Shown: piece after piece, positions 38,027 through 47,133 of the stretch | Layout: every line of letters begins with the position of its first letter | How positions within the stretch are numbered: position 1 is the first letter of the stretch | Source: Saccharospirillum mangrovi | GTDB taxonomy: Bacteria; Pseudomonadota; Gammaproteobacteria; Pseudomonadales; Natronospirillaceae | NCBI RefSeq assembly: GCF_003367315.1 | Contig: NZ_CP031415.1 | Coordinates: forward strand, 432,001-496,000 | DNA length: 64,000 nt | Direction of reading: 5' to 3' | Notes under the pieces: generated by a model | Database searches by the model: none | What the model was told of the DNA's origin: nothing | The model's input: only the letters and a program-made list of their open reading frames with translations | Program-made: the position numbers and the translations under genes

Positions 38027-38148
38027 CGGCATCTGAATGGCCCAAGCGCGGGCCTGGTGTAATCCGGCCCGCGCTGATTATTTCTCCCGCCAGTGTCATC
38101 CGACTCGATCACCGTCACGTATCAACGCCTCCGTCCATCCTCGTAGGC

Positions 38149-39933
38149 ATGCAGTCCATGAAGTTCGGTTTCAGTACCGATGCGGATGCCGTCCTGGCCG
38201 CGATCCAGGAATCTCAGGCCGTTATCCAATTCAAACCCGATGGCACCATCTTGGCTGCCAATGCGTTGTTTCTCGATTTGATGGGTTATCAGTCGGCGGA
38301 AATCGTCGGCCGGCACCATCGCATCTTTGTGGCACCGGCCAGTGCTGACAGTGCCGAGTATCGACGCTTCTGGGCCGATCTCGCCGCCGGCAAGGCCAAC
38401 ACCGCGACCTTTCAGCGCGTCGCCAAAGACGGCCGCCCGGTCTGGATTCGCGCCACATACACCCCCATCGTGCGCGGCGGCAGGGTGCAGCGGATCATCA
38501 AATTCGCCACCGATATCACTGAGCAAATGATGCAGAACGCCGCAGCGCGGTCGCAGTTGCAGGCGATTCATCGCGCTCAGGCGGTGATCGAATTTCAGCC
38601 CGACGGTAACGTCATCACCGCTAACGAAAATTTCCTGGCCTTGATGGGCTATCGGCTCGACGAAATTCGCGGTCAGCACCATCGTATTTTTGTCGATCCG
38701 GTGGAGACCAAAGGCGCTGACTACCAACAATTCTGGGCCGCGTTGCGCCAGGGCGAATTCAAGACCGCCGATTTCAAACGGCGCACCAAAGATGGCGCCG
38801 ACGTTTGGATTCACGCCACCTACAACCCCATCCGCAACGCCGACGGCGCGGTGGTGAAAGTGATCAAGTTCGCCACCGACATCACCGCCGATGTGCGCAA
38901 GCGCGAGCAATTCCGCTTGTTGTCGCTGGTGGCCGACGAAACCGACAGCGCGGTGATCATCACCGATGCGCAGCGGCGCATCCGTTACGTCAACCCAGGT
39001 TTCAGCCGCATGACCGGCTACAGCGCCGAGAAGGCCATCGGCCTCAAACCGAGCGAGATTCTGGCCGGCCCCAACACCGAGCCGGCCACGCGCGAACGCA
39101 TCCGCAACGAGCTCGACGCACAACGGCCGTTTTACGACGAAGTGGAAGTGCACCGCAGCGACGCCAGCGCCTTTTGGGTCGCGGCCACGGTCAACCCGGT
39201 GTACGACCGACGCAGCCGTCAGCACGATGGCTTTGTCGCCATTCTGGCCGACATCACCGAGGTGAAATTAAAAGCGCTGGAAGCCCAGACGCGCTTCGCC
39301 GCCATCAACGCCTCGAACGTGCTGATCGAGTGGTCGCGCCAGGGCGAACTGCTGGCGATCAACGACTTTCTGCAACGCAGCCGGGGCGTTAAAACCACCG
39401 AATTGACGTCGGCGTTGGGCACTTGGGAACGTTATCTGGATGCGGCACAGCGAACGGCGTTGCTCGACGGCCAGAGCGTCAAACTCGATCTGCGTCTGGC
39501 GTTGAAACAGGGCGACATCGGCATCGGCGCCACCTTCACCGCCATGCGCAACAGCCGTGGCGAAGTGATTAAGGTGATTTTGTACGGCACCGACATCAGC
39601 GAGCGCATGAAAGTCGTACAGACCGGCGAAACCGTGATGGGCGAATTGCACCAGTCGGGCGAGAACATCAACCGCATGGTGTCGAGCATCAACGCTATTG
39701 CCGACCAGACCAACCTGCTGGCGTTGAACGCCGCCATTGAAGCGGCCCGAGCGGGCGAAGCCGGACGCGGCTTTGCCGTGGTGGCCGACGAAGTGCGCAG
39801 TCTGGCGGCCAAGGCCGCGGGGTCGGCCAGCGAAATCACCGAGGTGGTGAGCAAAAACCAGCAGTTGTTAACGGCGCTGTCGGCCACCTTGAACGATTTG
39901 AGCGATGAGCACCGCTCGCGCTCGCCGGATTAA
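38149..39933 (+). CDS. Soluble multi-PAS chemoreceptor
   Basis: 594 residues without transmembrane segments. PAS1 (about 12-120) and PAS2 (about 135-245) are clear duplicates ([20 protein letters not shown] versus [20 protein letters not shown]; both end IKFATDIT). PAS3 (about 255-370, [20 protein letters not shown]) and a weaker PAS4 follow. A short signalling domain has [20 protein letters not shown]. This is the layout of cytoplasmic PAS receptors that sense redox state, heme-bound gas or internal energy. The signalling part is shorter than in the two upstream receptors. The TAA stop is formed by the first unit of a 17-bp tandem repeat. Confidence 0.92.
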   Translation: MQSMKFGFSTDADAVLAAIQESQAVIQFKPDGTILAANALFLDLMGYQSAEIVGRHHRIFVAPASADSAEYRRFWADLAAGKANTATFQRVAKDGRPVWIRATYTPIVRGGRVQRIIKFATDITEQMMQNAAARSQLQAIHRAQAVIEFQPDGNVITANENFLALMGYRLDEIRGQHHRIFVDPVETKGADYQQFWAALRQGEFKTADFKRRTKDGADVWIHATYNPIRNADGAVVKVIKFATDITADVRKREQFRLLSLVADETDSAVIITDAQRRIRYVNPGFSRMTGYSAEKAIGLKPSEILAGPNTEPATRERIRNELDAQRPFYDEVEVHRSDASAFWVAATVNPVYDRRSRQHDGFVAILADITEVKLKALEAQTRFAAINASNVLIEWSRQGELLAINDFLQRSRGVKTTELTSALGTWERYLDAAQRTALLDGQSVKLDLRLALKQGDIGIGATFTAMRNSRGEVIKVILYGTDISERMKVVQTGETVMGELHQSGENINRMVSSINAIADQTNLLALNAAIEAARAGEAGRGFAVVADEVRSLAAKAAGSASEITEVVSKNQQLLTALSATLNDLSDEHRSRSPD

Positions 39934-40015
39934 TCGCCACTAACCATTAATCGCCACTAACCATTAATCTCCACTAACCATTAATCTCCACTAACCATTA
40001 ATCCCCACTAACAAT
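39931..40015. repeat. Five tandem copies of a 17-bp repeat between convergent genes
   Basis: The unit is TAATCNCCACTAACCAT; copies start at 39931, 39948, 39965, 39982 and 39999. Copies 1-2 have N=G, copies 3-4 N=T, and copy 5 has N=C and an altered end. Copy 1 provides the TAA stop of the PAS receptor. Bases 39998-40000 provide the stop of the opposing binding-protein gene. Confidence 0.97.
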
Positions 40016-40738
40016 GGCATCGTAAGTGCCATCGGCGCGGATCGCTGCCAGGCCGGCTGCGAGAATGGCTTGCAGCCGTTGCGAACGCTCTGAACCCAGC
40101 GGCATCAACACCACGGTGTTGCTGGTTTCGATGGCGCGATCTTCAATCACCAGATCGGTAACCAACGGCACGTCGTCCTGCAAGGCGTTGATGTAGGCGC
40201 GCGCCGCCAATTGGTCGAAGGCGGCGACGTCGAAGCGGTTGTAGGCCAGCATGCGAAACAGCAGGCTTTCGCTGTTCACTTCTTCCAGCGATTGGCCGGT
40301 CTGCTCAATCCACTGATAAAAATCGATGGCGATGGCGTAACCGGCAACGGTGCCGAAACGCAGGCCGTCGAGGTCGTCGAAATCCTGCCAGGGCCGCGCC
40401 TGACCGGGCGCAAACACCAGACTGAAACGATGCTCGAACACCGGCGCCGAGAGCAGAAACTGTTCGTGGCGGTCGCCCTGGTTGGTCCACGGAAAAGTGC
40501 CGTCGATCTGGCCTTCCATCGCCATACGGTAAGCCCGCGGCCAGGGCACAAAATGGTAGCGGGCCTGATGCGATTGGCTGGCGAGCGCGGCCGTGACAAT
40601 GCGCGGCCCTATGCCAAAACCGTCGGCCTGGCGGTCCACAAAGGGTGGGAAATCATCAATGGCAAAATGAAAGGTATCGGCTCGGGCGTGGAGCGCGAGC
40701 GCGAACAAAACGGCGAGTGATACCACGAGCTGTTTCAT
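39998..40738 (-). CDS. Periplasmic solute-binding protein (SBP_bac_3 type)
   Basis: 246 residues with a signal peptide (KQLVVSLAVLFALALHARAD). The mature protein has the family-3 layout: FAIDDFPPFVDRQADGFGIG, then PWPRAYRMAMEGQIDGTFPW, LRFGTVAGYAIAIDF, FDVAAFDQLAARAYI and a final AILAAGLAAIRADGTYDAIV. No permease lies nearby, so it may feed a chemoreceptor or a distant transporter, or be one of the orphan binding proteins common beside receptor genes. Its stop lies inside the tandem repeat. Confidence 0.86.
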   Translation of the reverse strand: MKQLVVSLAVLFALALHARADTFHFAIDDFPPFVDRQADGFGIGPRIVTAALASQSHQARYHFVPWPRAYRMAMEGQIDGTFPWTNQGDRHEQFLLSAPVFEHRFSLVFAPGQARPWQDFDDLDGLRFGTVAGYAIAIDFYQWIEQTGQSLEEVNSESLLFRMLAYNRFDVAAFDQLAARAYINALQDDVPLVTDLVIEDRAIETSNTVVLMPLGSERSQRLQAILAAGLAAIRADGTYDAIVSGD

Positions 40739-40800
40739 GCACGAGTTCGCTCAATTCACTGGACGAGAGTATGGCATCCTCGCTGTTTTTTTCCGCCTTG

Positions 40801-40832
40801 ACCACCGTTGATCGGCCTTGATCAACGATGGT
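40801..40832. repeat. Inverted repeat downstream of the amidohydrolase gene
   Basis: 13-bp arms ACCACCGTTGATC/GATCAACGATGGT with one mismatch around GGCCTT. No T run follows on either strand (a T run lies on the wrong side for the minus-strand gene). It is more likely a 3' mRNA-stabilising hairpin or protein site than an intrinsic terminator. Confidence 0.7.
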
Positions 40833-40842
40833 CGTAGTCTGT

Positions 40843-42339
40843 TCAGTCGCGAAACAGATCGATGTCGATACCGGCAGCACCGAACAGATGGTCGCGGCTG
40901 GCTTCCAGTCCGCTGCGCAGATGATCGACATCCACGCCCACCAACTGCCCCTGCCATTTGCGAATCTGACCGGCGACCAGAACGGTATCGACATTGCTGC
41001 GATCCATCAGCGCGACCACCGCGCCGGGCACGTTGTTCAGCGGTGCCACGTTCAGGGCGGTGGCGTCGAGCAGCACGATGTCGGCCTCTTTGCCCGGCGT
41101 CAGTGAGCCGGTTTTGTGGTCGAGTTTCAAACCGCGTGCGCCTTCGAGCGTGGCGAAACGCAGGCAGTCGCGCGCGGTCAGCAGCGACGGTAAATCGGTT
41201 TCACCGGCCAGCGCCGCCTCGTTGATAAAGGCGCGTTGCAGCGTCAGCGTTGAGCGCATCTGCGTGAACGGATCGGCGCTCAGCGTGCATTCGACGTCGG
41301 TCGACAGCGACGGCTGCAAGCCCAAATTCAGACACTTCTGAATCGGCGGCATGCCGTGGCGCATGGTCATTTCAATCGGCACCGACAGCGACACGTGCGC
41401 GCCGGCGTCGGCGGCTTTTTGCCAGGCCATGTCGCTCATGCCGGTCATGTGAATGAAGATGTTGTCGGCGCCGAATTCACCGGCTTCGGCCAGCGCATCG
41501 AACGTCGGTGCCATGCCGAAAGTGCCAACCACGTGCAGCGCAATCGGCAAGTCCAATTCGCGGCCCACGCGCCAGGCGTTCTCATAACCGGGCAGATAAA
41601 TTTCGCCTCCCATGATCATGCTGGTCAGTTGGTCGTCGGAACTGAAATGCTCGGCGCGAATGCGGCGCGCGTCTTCGGGGTAACGGGCGTCGTCGCCCCA
41701 GCCTTCGAAGTAACCGAACACAGCACGGCGGCCGGTGTCACGCAGTGCTTGAATCACCGAATCGGAATGCTCGGGCGAGTGGTGAATCTGGCTCACGTCC
41801 ATCACGGTGGTCACGCCGGCATCGAGCTGAGCCAGGCCGCCGAACAGTTCGTTGATGTAGACGTCTTCGGTGCGGTATTGCATCGACAGCGTCTGCAAAA
41901 TGGTCTCGTAATAATTGCGTTCGCTGTGCGGTTGGCCGTCGTTAATCAGAATGCCGTTGACCAGACAGGCGCGCAGCGCGGTTTCAAACTGGTGGTGATG
42001 GGTGTCGATAAAACCCGGCATCACAATCTTGCCGCGAGCGTCGATCACCGCCGCATCGGGCGCGTCGATGTGCGCGGCAATCTGCACAATGCGCGAGCCT
42101 TCGAGCAACACATCGCCGCTGGGGAAATCGCCGATCTTGGCGTCCATGCTGAGCACGGCGCCGCCGCGAATCAGCGTGCGTCGGCCTGGGTCGCCCACGC
42201 CTTTAGGCAAATTGGTTGGCGCTTCCGCCGGGCCGGAAGCCGACAGCGGAAAGCTGCTGCCAGCGGCGGCCAATTGCAGGAAATCCCGCCGCGCTCCGGC
42301 GGCCTGGGCTTGGTTGCGGTGATCACACAAACGGCACAT
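40843..42339 (-). CDS. Amidohydrolase/deaminase with Tat-like leader
   Basis: 498 residues. The catalytic part is of the TRZ/ATZ and 8-oxoguanine-deaminase type: IVMPGFIDTHHHQFETALR (first metal histidines), GVTTVMDVSQIHHSPEHSD, LPIALHVVGTFG, FIHMTGMSD, LSTDVECTLSADPFTQMR (metal Asp) and the C-terminal TGSLTPGKEADIVLLDA. The N-terminus is unusual: a CRLCDH pair, then ARRDFLQLAAAGSSFPLSAS, which looks like a Tat signal placed about 17 residues in. Export would be odd for this family. AGAGGG precedes the ATG. Last gene of the catabolic operon; it probably hydrolyses a C-N bond in the substrate. Confidence 0.88.
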   Translation of the reverse strand: MCRLCDHRNQAQAAGARRDFLQLAAAGSSFPLSASGPAEAPTNLPKGVGDPGRRTLIRGGAVLSMDAKIGDFPSGDVLLEGSRIVQIAAHIDAPDAAVIDARGKIVMPGFIDTHHHQFETALRACLVNGILINDGQPHSERNYYETILQTLSMQYRTEDVYINELFGGLAQLDAGVTTVMDVSQIHHSPEHSDSVIQALRDTGRRAVFGYFEGWGDDARYPEDARRIRAEHFSSDDQLTSMIMGGEIYLPGYENAWRVGRELDLPIALHVVGTFGMAPTFDALAEAGEFGADNIFIHMTGMSDMAWQKAADAGAHVSLSVPIEMTMRHGMPPIQKCLNLGLQPSLSTDVECTLSADPFTQMRSTLTLQRAFINEAALAGETDLPSLLTARDCLRFATLEGARGLKLDHKTGSLTPGKEADIVLLDATALNVAPLNNVPGAVVALMDRSNVDTVLVAGQIRKWQGQLVGVDVDHLRSGLEASRDHLFGAAGIDIDLFRD

Positions 42340-42406
42340 GGCAAAACCCTCTTATTGTTTTCTTAGTGGGTGAATTCGCTAACTTTTCGTGGTTATTTTT
42401 TTGACT

Positions 42407-43009
42407 TCACAACAACTGACAGCAGTCCTCGAACGACAATCGCGGCAGCCGTTCGCGCAAGCGCGTGCGGTCGCCGTAACCGAGATTGCACAGAAAATTA
42501 CTGCGATAGGCGTGGTGTGCCTGATCGCTGAAAAACAGTCGGTCAACGGCGTCGTTATCGAAGCCGGACAACGGCCCGCAGTCGAGCCCCAACGCCCGCG
42601 CCGCCAGAATGAAATAGCCGCCTTGCAGGCTGCCGTTGCGCATCGCGGTTTCTTCGCGCAGCGGCTCGTTGCCGACAAAATCGGTGCGCGCTTCCATGTG
42701 TGGAAACAACATCGGCAGGCGGTCGTGAAAGCGGCGGTCGTAAGCCAGGATGGCCGTCACCGGCGCGGCTTCAACCTTGGCGACGTTGCCCGCCGCCAGC
42801 GCCGGTATCAATTTGGCTTTGGCCTCGGCGCTGCGCAGAAACAGCAACCGCAACGGGCTGCAGTTTTTGCTGGTCGGGCCGAGGCTGACCAGATCATAGA
42901 GTTGCCGCAACAGCTCGTCGGGCACGTCCTTGTTTTGCCAATACGCAAACGACCGGCCCTGATGAAACAGTTGCGCGAGGCTGGTTTGCGGCAGGGCTTG
43001 AGCGGTCAT
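42407..43009 (-). CDS. Nitroreductase family protein, RutE/HadB-like
   Basis: 200 residues, a short FMN-dependent nitroreductase. Motifs: FHQGRSFAYWQNKDVPDELL, LVSLGPTSKNCSPLRLLFLR (FMN-binding), NGSLQGGYFILAARALGLDC and a final CNLGYGDRTRLRERLPRLSF. RutE of the pyrimidine pathway (malonic semialdehyde reductase) is the closest recognisable relative. In this operon it may reduce an aldehyde, quinone or enone intermediate. TGAGGA precedes the ATG, ten bases from dctM. Confidence 0.88.
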   Translation of the reverse strand: MTAQALPQTSLAQLFHQGRSFAYWQNKDVPDELLRQLYDLVSLGPTSKNCSPLRLLFLRSAEAKAKLIPALAAGNVAKVEAAPVTAILAYDRRFHDRLPMLFPHMEARTDFVGNEPLREETAMRNGSLQGGYFILAARALGLDCGPLSGFDNDAVDRLFFSDQAHHAYRSNFLCNLGYGDRTRLRERLPRLSFEDCCQLL

Positions 43010-43018
43010 GGCGAATCC

Positions 43019-44341
43019 TCAGTACAGGTAGGCGAGCGTGGTGGACAGCGACGGAAAAGCGGTCAGCACCGCCAGCGCTGCCAGCATGGCGAAGAAAAAC
43101 GGCATCACGCCTTTGAAGATGTCTTTAATCGGCACCGAGTCGTCGTTCAGGCTGGCTTTGACGGTGTACACCGAAATGCCGAACGGCGGCGTAACCAGGC
43201 CAATCTCCACCGCGATAACGGTGATCACCCCGAACCAGATCAGATCGAAACCGAAGTGGCTGGCAATCGGCAGCACAATGGGCAGCACGATCAACATGAT
43301 CGACACCGAATCGATGATGCAGCCCATCGCAATGATCACCAGCAGATAGATCACCAGAAACTGATAGATGCCCAATTCCAGGCCGGTCACCCATTGGGCG
43401 ATGGACATCGGCAGGCCGGTCAGTGCCAGCATGCGGCTGTACAGCGAGGCGGCGAGAATCAGAAACAGAATCGACACCGCCACGTGGCCGGTTTCATTGA
43501 GCAGGCCGTAAAACGACTTCCAGCTCAGCCGACGTTTGATCAACGCCAGAACCAGCGCGCCGCAGGCACCGACAGCGCCGGCTTCGGTCGGCGTGAAAAA
43601 GCCGGAATACAGACCGCCGAGCACCAGCAGCATCAACAGCAGAATCGGCACCAGTTTCGCCATCAACTGGCCCGGGCTGGGATCGACGTCAGCGGGATCA
43701 ATGGCGTGATAATCGGCCTGTTCCATAAAGCTCGGCCGCAACCAGGCAATCAAACCAATGGTCGCGACGAAACCCAGCGCCAGCAAAATGCCAGGCACGA
43801 TGCCGGCAATAAACATGCGCCCGACCGACTGCTCGGCCAGCACGCCGTAGACGATCATCAACAGCGATGGCGGAATCAACATGCCCAGCACCGAACTGCC
43901 AGCGACCACGCCGACAGAAAAACGCGGCGTGTAGCCGTGGCGGCGCATTTCTGGCACCGCGACCTTGGTGAACACCGCCGCTGAGGCAATCGACACGCCG
44001 GTGATTGACGCAAACACGCCATTGGCGCCGACGGTGGCAATGCCCAGACCGCCGCGCAACTTGCGCAGAAAATGCTGGAACACATCGAAGGTGTCGCGGC
44101 CGATGCCGGAAATCACCACCAGTAATCCCATCAACACAAACAGCGGCACCACGCCGTACAGATAACTGCTCAACGAATCGTTGGCGGCAGCGCTGACCAT
44201 GCGCGTGGCGAGCTGCGGCCCGCGTAATGCAGCGATGGCAACGAACGACACCGACATCAAAGCGATGGCGATGTGCATGCCGATGTAGATCAACACCAGC
44301 ATGGCGACGATGGCGATAACGCCGATTTCCAAACCGCTCAT
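43019..44341 (-). CDS. dctM: TRAP transporter large permease (DctM)
   Basis: 440 residues, multi-helix. Typical blocks: LSSYLYGVVPLFVLMGLLVV, SITGVSIASAAVFTKVAVPE, VVAGSSVLGMLIPPSLLMIV, YSGFFTPTEAGAVGACGALV, MGCIIDSVSIMLIVLPIVLP and GLVTPPFGISVYTVKASL. It imports an organic anion, presumably the substrate of the aromatic or acid pathway encoded around it. Its ATG overlaps the dctQ stop (ATGA). Confidence 0.94.
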   Translation of the reverse strand: MSGLEIGVIAIVAMLVLIYIGMHIAIALMSVSFVAIAALRGPQLATRMVSAAANDSLSSYLYGVVPLFVLMGLLVVISGIGRDTFDVFQHFLRKLRGGLGIATVGANGVFASITGVSIASAAVFTKVAVPEMRRHGYTPRFSVGVVAGSSVLGMLIPPSLLMIVYGVLAEQSVGRMFIAGIVPGILLALGFVATIGLIAWLRPSFMEQADYHAIDPADVDPSPGQLMAKLVPILLLMLLVLGGLYSGFFTPTEAGAVGACGALVLALIKRRLSWKSFYGLLNETGHVAVSILFLILAASLYSRMLALTGLPMSIAQWVTGLELGIYQFLVIYLLVIIAMGCIIDSVSIMLIVLPIVLPIASHFGFDLIWFGVITVIAVEIGLVTPPFGISVYTVKASLNDDSVPIKDIFKGVMPFFFAMLAALAVLTAFPSLSTTLAYLY

Positions 44342-44895
44342 ACGTTCGCCTCCGCTGTTTGGCTGGGGGCGACGATCAAGCGAATTTCCCGCGCCGCCAG
44401 CAGCAGATACTGCGCGACGGTGACCGCCGCGCAGCTCAGCACGACCAGCCGGATCGGCCAGACCGGAAAGGTGAATACGCCTTCAACGCCCATAAACAGT
44501 TGGCGCTCGACGGCGTTCAGATAGACCGGCAGCGTGCCATCGAAGACAACAGCAAGCATGGCAGCGCCCGCCAGATAGAACAGTGTCTGCAAACCGTGGC
44601 CGAGGCGCGGATGCTTGCGCACAAAGCCGGCGATAAAAATATCGGCCTGCGCCATCCGGCCGTGGCGCAGGGCGCTGGCCAGTTGCAGGAAAACGATCAT
44701 CACAATGGAGGCGGCCACCAGTTCGGCGACGCCGTTGATCGGGTGATTGAACAGATTGCGCGCCACTACATCGGCGCAGATCAGCACCATGATGGCGAAA
44801 ATCAATAACGAACCGACGGCGTTGAGGCCGTCGATCAACAGGCCCAACCAGCTGTGTTGCGCGCTGGGGCCTTTCAGCCAGGTCGAAAACGTCAC
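44338..44895 (-). CDS. dctQ: TRAP transporter small permease (DctQ)
   Basis: 185 residues from a GTG at 44895 with AGGAG upstream; the longer frame reads through the dctP-dctQ gap and is not protein-like. Four hydrophobic helices with the family centre VARNLFNHPINGVAELVAAS and LRHGRMAQADIFIAG. It overlaps dctM by four bases. Confidence 0.88.
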   Translation of the reverse strand: MTFSTWLKGPSAQHSWLGLLIDGLNAVGSLLIFAIMVLICADVVARNLFNHPINGVAELVAASIVMIVFLQLASALRHGRMAQADIFIAGFVRKHPRLGHGLQTLFYLAGAAMLAVVFDGTLPVYLNAVERQLFMGVEGVFTFPVWPIRLVVLSCAAVTVAQYLLLAAREIRLIVAPSQTAEANV

Positions 44896-44919
44896 GCTCA
44901 GGCTCCTAAATAAGTAGCC

Positions 44920-44937
44920 GGCTCCGCAAGCGGAGCC
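44920..44937 (-). promoter_or_regulatory. Hairpin between dctP and dctQ of the second TRAP operon
   Basis: GGCTCCGC/GCGGAGCC forms a compact GC stem with a tight loop, 25 bases past the dctP stop and with no following T run. It parallels the hairpin at 30639-30667 and probably sets dctP levels above dctQM. Confidence 0.7.
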
Positions 44938-44962
44938 GTGAATCGACAGGTCACTGCCAGGA

Positions 44963-46072
44963 TCAACGATCCCAGGCGCGTTCCGGTTCGAAGCCGCGCT
45001 CACGCATGGCGTTCATGTAGGTGCTGAGCAGTTCTTTGGCAGGCAGACCGCGCGCTTCGTTGCGTTCGACCCACTGGTCGGCGAGATCGGGCATGGCGTC
45101 GATCCACGCCTGGCGCTGGGCGTCGCTCAGTTCAAACACCTGCACAGGCGGGTTTTGGCGGGCGCCGATCAGCAGCATTTCTTCGATGGCGCTTTGGTAA
45201 CGCTTCGCCAAGTCCTGGCCGTGTGCGGTGGAATAGAGCGAGCCAGCTTGCATCAGCGCGTCCTGTACAACCTCCGGCAGGCTGTTGTAACGGTCCTGGT
45301 TGATGCCGATACCGCCAGAGAAGACTACGCCCATATTCACCTTGGTGATGTAAGGCGCAACCTCGTACACCCGCGCCGGCAGAATGCCGGTGGCGAGGCT
45401 GACCACGCCTTCGGAGACGCCGGTCTGGATGTCGGTGTAATAACTCGCCAGCGTGCCATCGACCGGTGTCGCTTCAACCGGGTTCAGCCAGACGCCGAGC
45501 ACGCCCGGTGCGGAAATGCGCCGGCCGTTGAAGTCGTCGAGGCTGTCGACCGGGAAGTTGGTGTACAGATCGTAGGTGTCGGACGCCGTAGCGCCGAGAA
45601 ACACCACGCCGTTGCCTTCCCATTCATTGGCAAGCGCAGGCTCCGAGCGCACCAGATCGTTCATCACATCGAGCATCAGTTCCGGATCGCCGGTGGTGAA
45701 TGGCGTATAAGCGCTGATCTGGCTCAGCGGCATGCGCGAACCTTCCAGATAGCTGAACACCCAGCCGATGTCGGCGATGCCGTCGCGCACTGAAGTCAAG
45801 GTCGCGTTGGCGCCATACAACTGGCCGGCGTAAGCCTCCGTCCAGGCGATTTTGTAACGGCCGTCTTCGGCCAGAATGCGGTTCACTTCGGGAATGAACA
45901 CGCCCGGAATCATACCGACCCAGGGAATGGTGGTCGGGTGGCTGGAGCCGACGGTCAGGCGAATGGTTTCTTCTGCCTGAGCCGCCAACGGCAGTGCCGC
46001 CAGAGCGCTTGCGGTCAATCCCAAGGTGACGCCGGCGAGCCGGCGGGTAATGCGGTTGTGTGAGGGTTTCAT
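44963..46072 (-). CDS. dctP: TRAP transporter substrate-binding protein (DctP)
   Basis: About 369 residues from ATG 46072 (AGAGAG at a suitable distance; ATG 46078 also possible). The signal peptide has a twin-arginine-like RRLAGVTLGLTASALAALPL ending AAQA. The mature part is DctP-like: RLTVGSSHPTTIPWVGMIPG, WTEAYAGQLYGANATLTSVR, GRRISAPGVLGVWLNPVEAT and TDIQTGVSEGVVSLATG. It belongs to the longer DctP group and is only distantly like the 30674 protein. The ligand is unknown; the operon suggests an aromatic or tricarboxylic acid. Confidence 0.9.
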   Translation of the reverse strand: MKPSHNRITRRLAGVTLGLTASALAALPLAAQAEETIRLTVGSSHPTTIPWVGMIPGVFIPEVNRILAEDGRYKIAWTEAYAGQLYGANATLTSVRDGIADIGWVFSYLEGSRMPLSQISAYTPFTTGDPELMLDVMNDLVRSEPALANEWEGNGVVFLGATASDTYDLYTNFPVDSLDDFNGRRISAPGVLGVWLNPVEATPVDGTLASYYTDIQTGVSEGVVSLATGILPARVYEVAPYITKVNMGVVFSGGIGINQDRYNSLPEVVQDALMQAGSLYSTAHGQDLAKRYQSAIEEMLLIGARQNPPVQVFELSDAQRQAWIDAMPDLADQWVERNEARGLPAKELLSTYMNAMRERGFEPERAWDR

Positions 46073-46144
46073 GGCCATCTCTCTTTTCGGTCTTGTTGTT
46101 GTTTAGAGTGATCGTTGTGCAGAGTGATTTGAGGCGTCCGGTCC

Positions 46145-47083
46145 TCAGTCGATGGGCGATTGCGGTAAGCGCGATTCGCCCGGAGACAGATCGATGGTCA
46201 ACGACAGAGTGCTGTACTGGCCTTTCACGTCGTCAGCCGGGGCGTTGCCATCGTTATGAATCGGAAAATCGACGGCGAGGTCGGCGCTGGTTACGCCGAA
46301 CACACAGTCGGATTCGATAAACAGGTCATCGGCCGGAAAAATCTGCGTCACCAGCGTCTGGTGATCGGGTGCCGAGACGGTGAAATGCAGATGCGCCGCG
46401 CGGAACGGGTGGCGGTTCTGCGCCGCCAGCATGTCGCCGACAATGCCGTGCGTCGGAATCGGGTAACTCGCCGGCCGGATGGTGCGGAAATTGAAATGGC
46501 CGTCGGCGTCGGTGCGGAACTTACCGCGCAGGTTCAGATACGGCTGATTCGGATCCTGGTTTTCGTACAGGCCTTCGGGCGAGGCGTGCCAGACTTCCAC
46601 CAGCGCATTTGCCAGCGGTGTGCCGTCGCGGCTTTGCACCGTGCCGGAAACGAACAGCGGAATGTCGGTCGGCTTGGGTTCGGCGCGGTTGATGTTGCTG
46701 CCGTTCGGGTATTCCGGGTCTTTGCGGCTGTAGAACGGGCCGAGCAGGGCGGGCGACATCTGCTCCGGTTCGCGGTTCTGGTTGAGGATCATCACCAGCG
46801 TGGAAAAGCCGAGCGCATCGGACATCACCATGGTTTCGTTGTGACGATCTTTGGTCAGATGGCCGAGCGCAGTAACGGCGTTAATCGCCATCATGAACTC
46901 TTCTTCGTTCAGTTTGACCTCGCGGCCAAAGGCGTGCAGATGACGCACCAGCGCTTCAAGAATCTGGCGCAGGCGCGGGTTTTCGGTGCGGCCCATGGCG
47001 CGCAGCACGCACTCGGTGATGTCGTCCGGCGTGGTCGGAATGCCGTGACAGAAAATGTCTTCCTTCGCGGGTAAATCGAACAT
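46145..47083 (-). CDS. Intradiol ring-cleavage dioxygenase
   Basis: 312 residues, the length of catechol/hydroxyquinol 1,2-dioxygenases with an N-terminal helical dimer domain. Iron ligands are in GLYENQDPNQPYLNLRG (first Tyr), FRTIRPASYPIPTHGIVGDM (second Tyr) and FRAAHLHFTV (two His). DALGFSTLVMILNQ and LLGPFYSRKDPEYPNG resemble the hydroxyquinol dioxygenase group. It opens a catechol- or hydroxyquinol-type ring between the hydroxyls. It is placed between the CoA transferase and TRAP genes. GGAG precedes its ATG. Confidence 0.92.
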   Translation of the reverse strand: MFDLPAKEDIFCHGIPTTPDDITECVLRAMGRTENPRLRQILEALVRHLHAFGREVKLNEEEFMMAINAVTALGHLTKDRHNETMVMSDALGFSTLVMILNQNREPEQMSPALLGPFYSRKDPEYPNGSNINRAEPKPTDIPLFVSGTVQSRDGTPLANALVEVWHASPEGLYENQDPNQPYLNLRGKFRTDADGHFNFRTIRPASYPIPTHGIVGDMLAAQNRHPFRAAHLHFTVSAPDHQTLVTQIFPADDLFIESDCVFGVTSADLAVDFPIHNDGNAPADDVKGQYSTLSLTIDLSPGESRLPQSPID

Positions 47084-47133
47084 AATCGGGCTCCGTTTTT
47101 GTTGTGTTTATGGATGCCGCTTTACAGCGTTTT

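Noticed and set aside
36947-38032. 361-codon minus-strand frame opposite the second chemoreceptor
   Set aside because: Gly/His-rich antisense frame of a clear receptor gene in high-GC DNA.
42389-43984. 531-codon plus-strand frame opposite the nitroreductase and dctM genes
   Set aside because: Gln/His/Arg-rich shadow of well-supported genes on the other strand.
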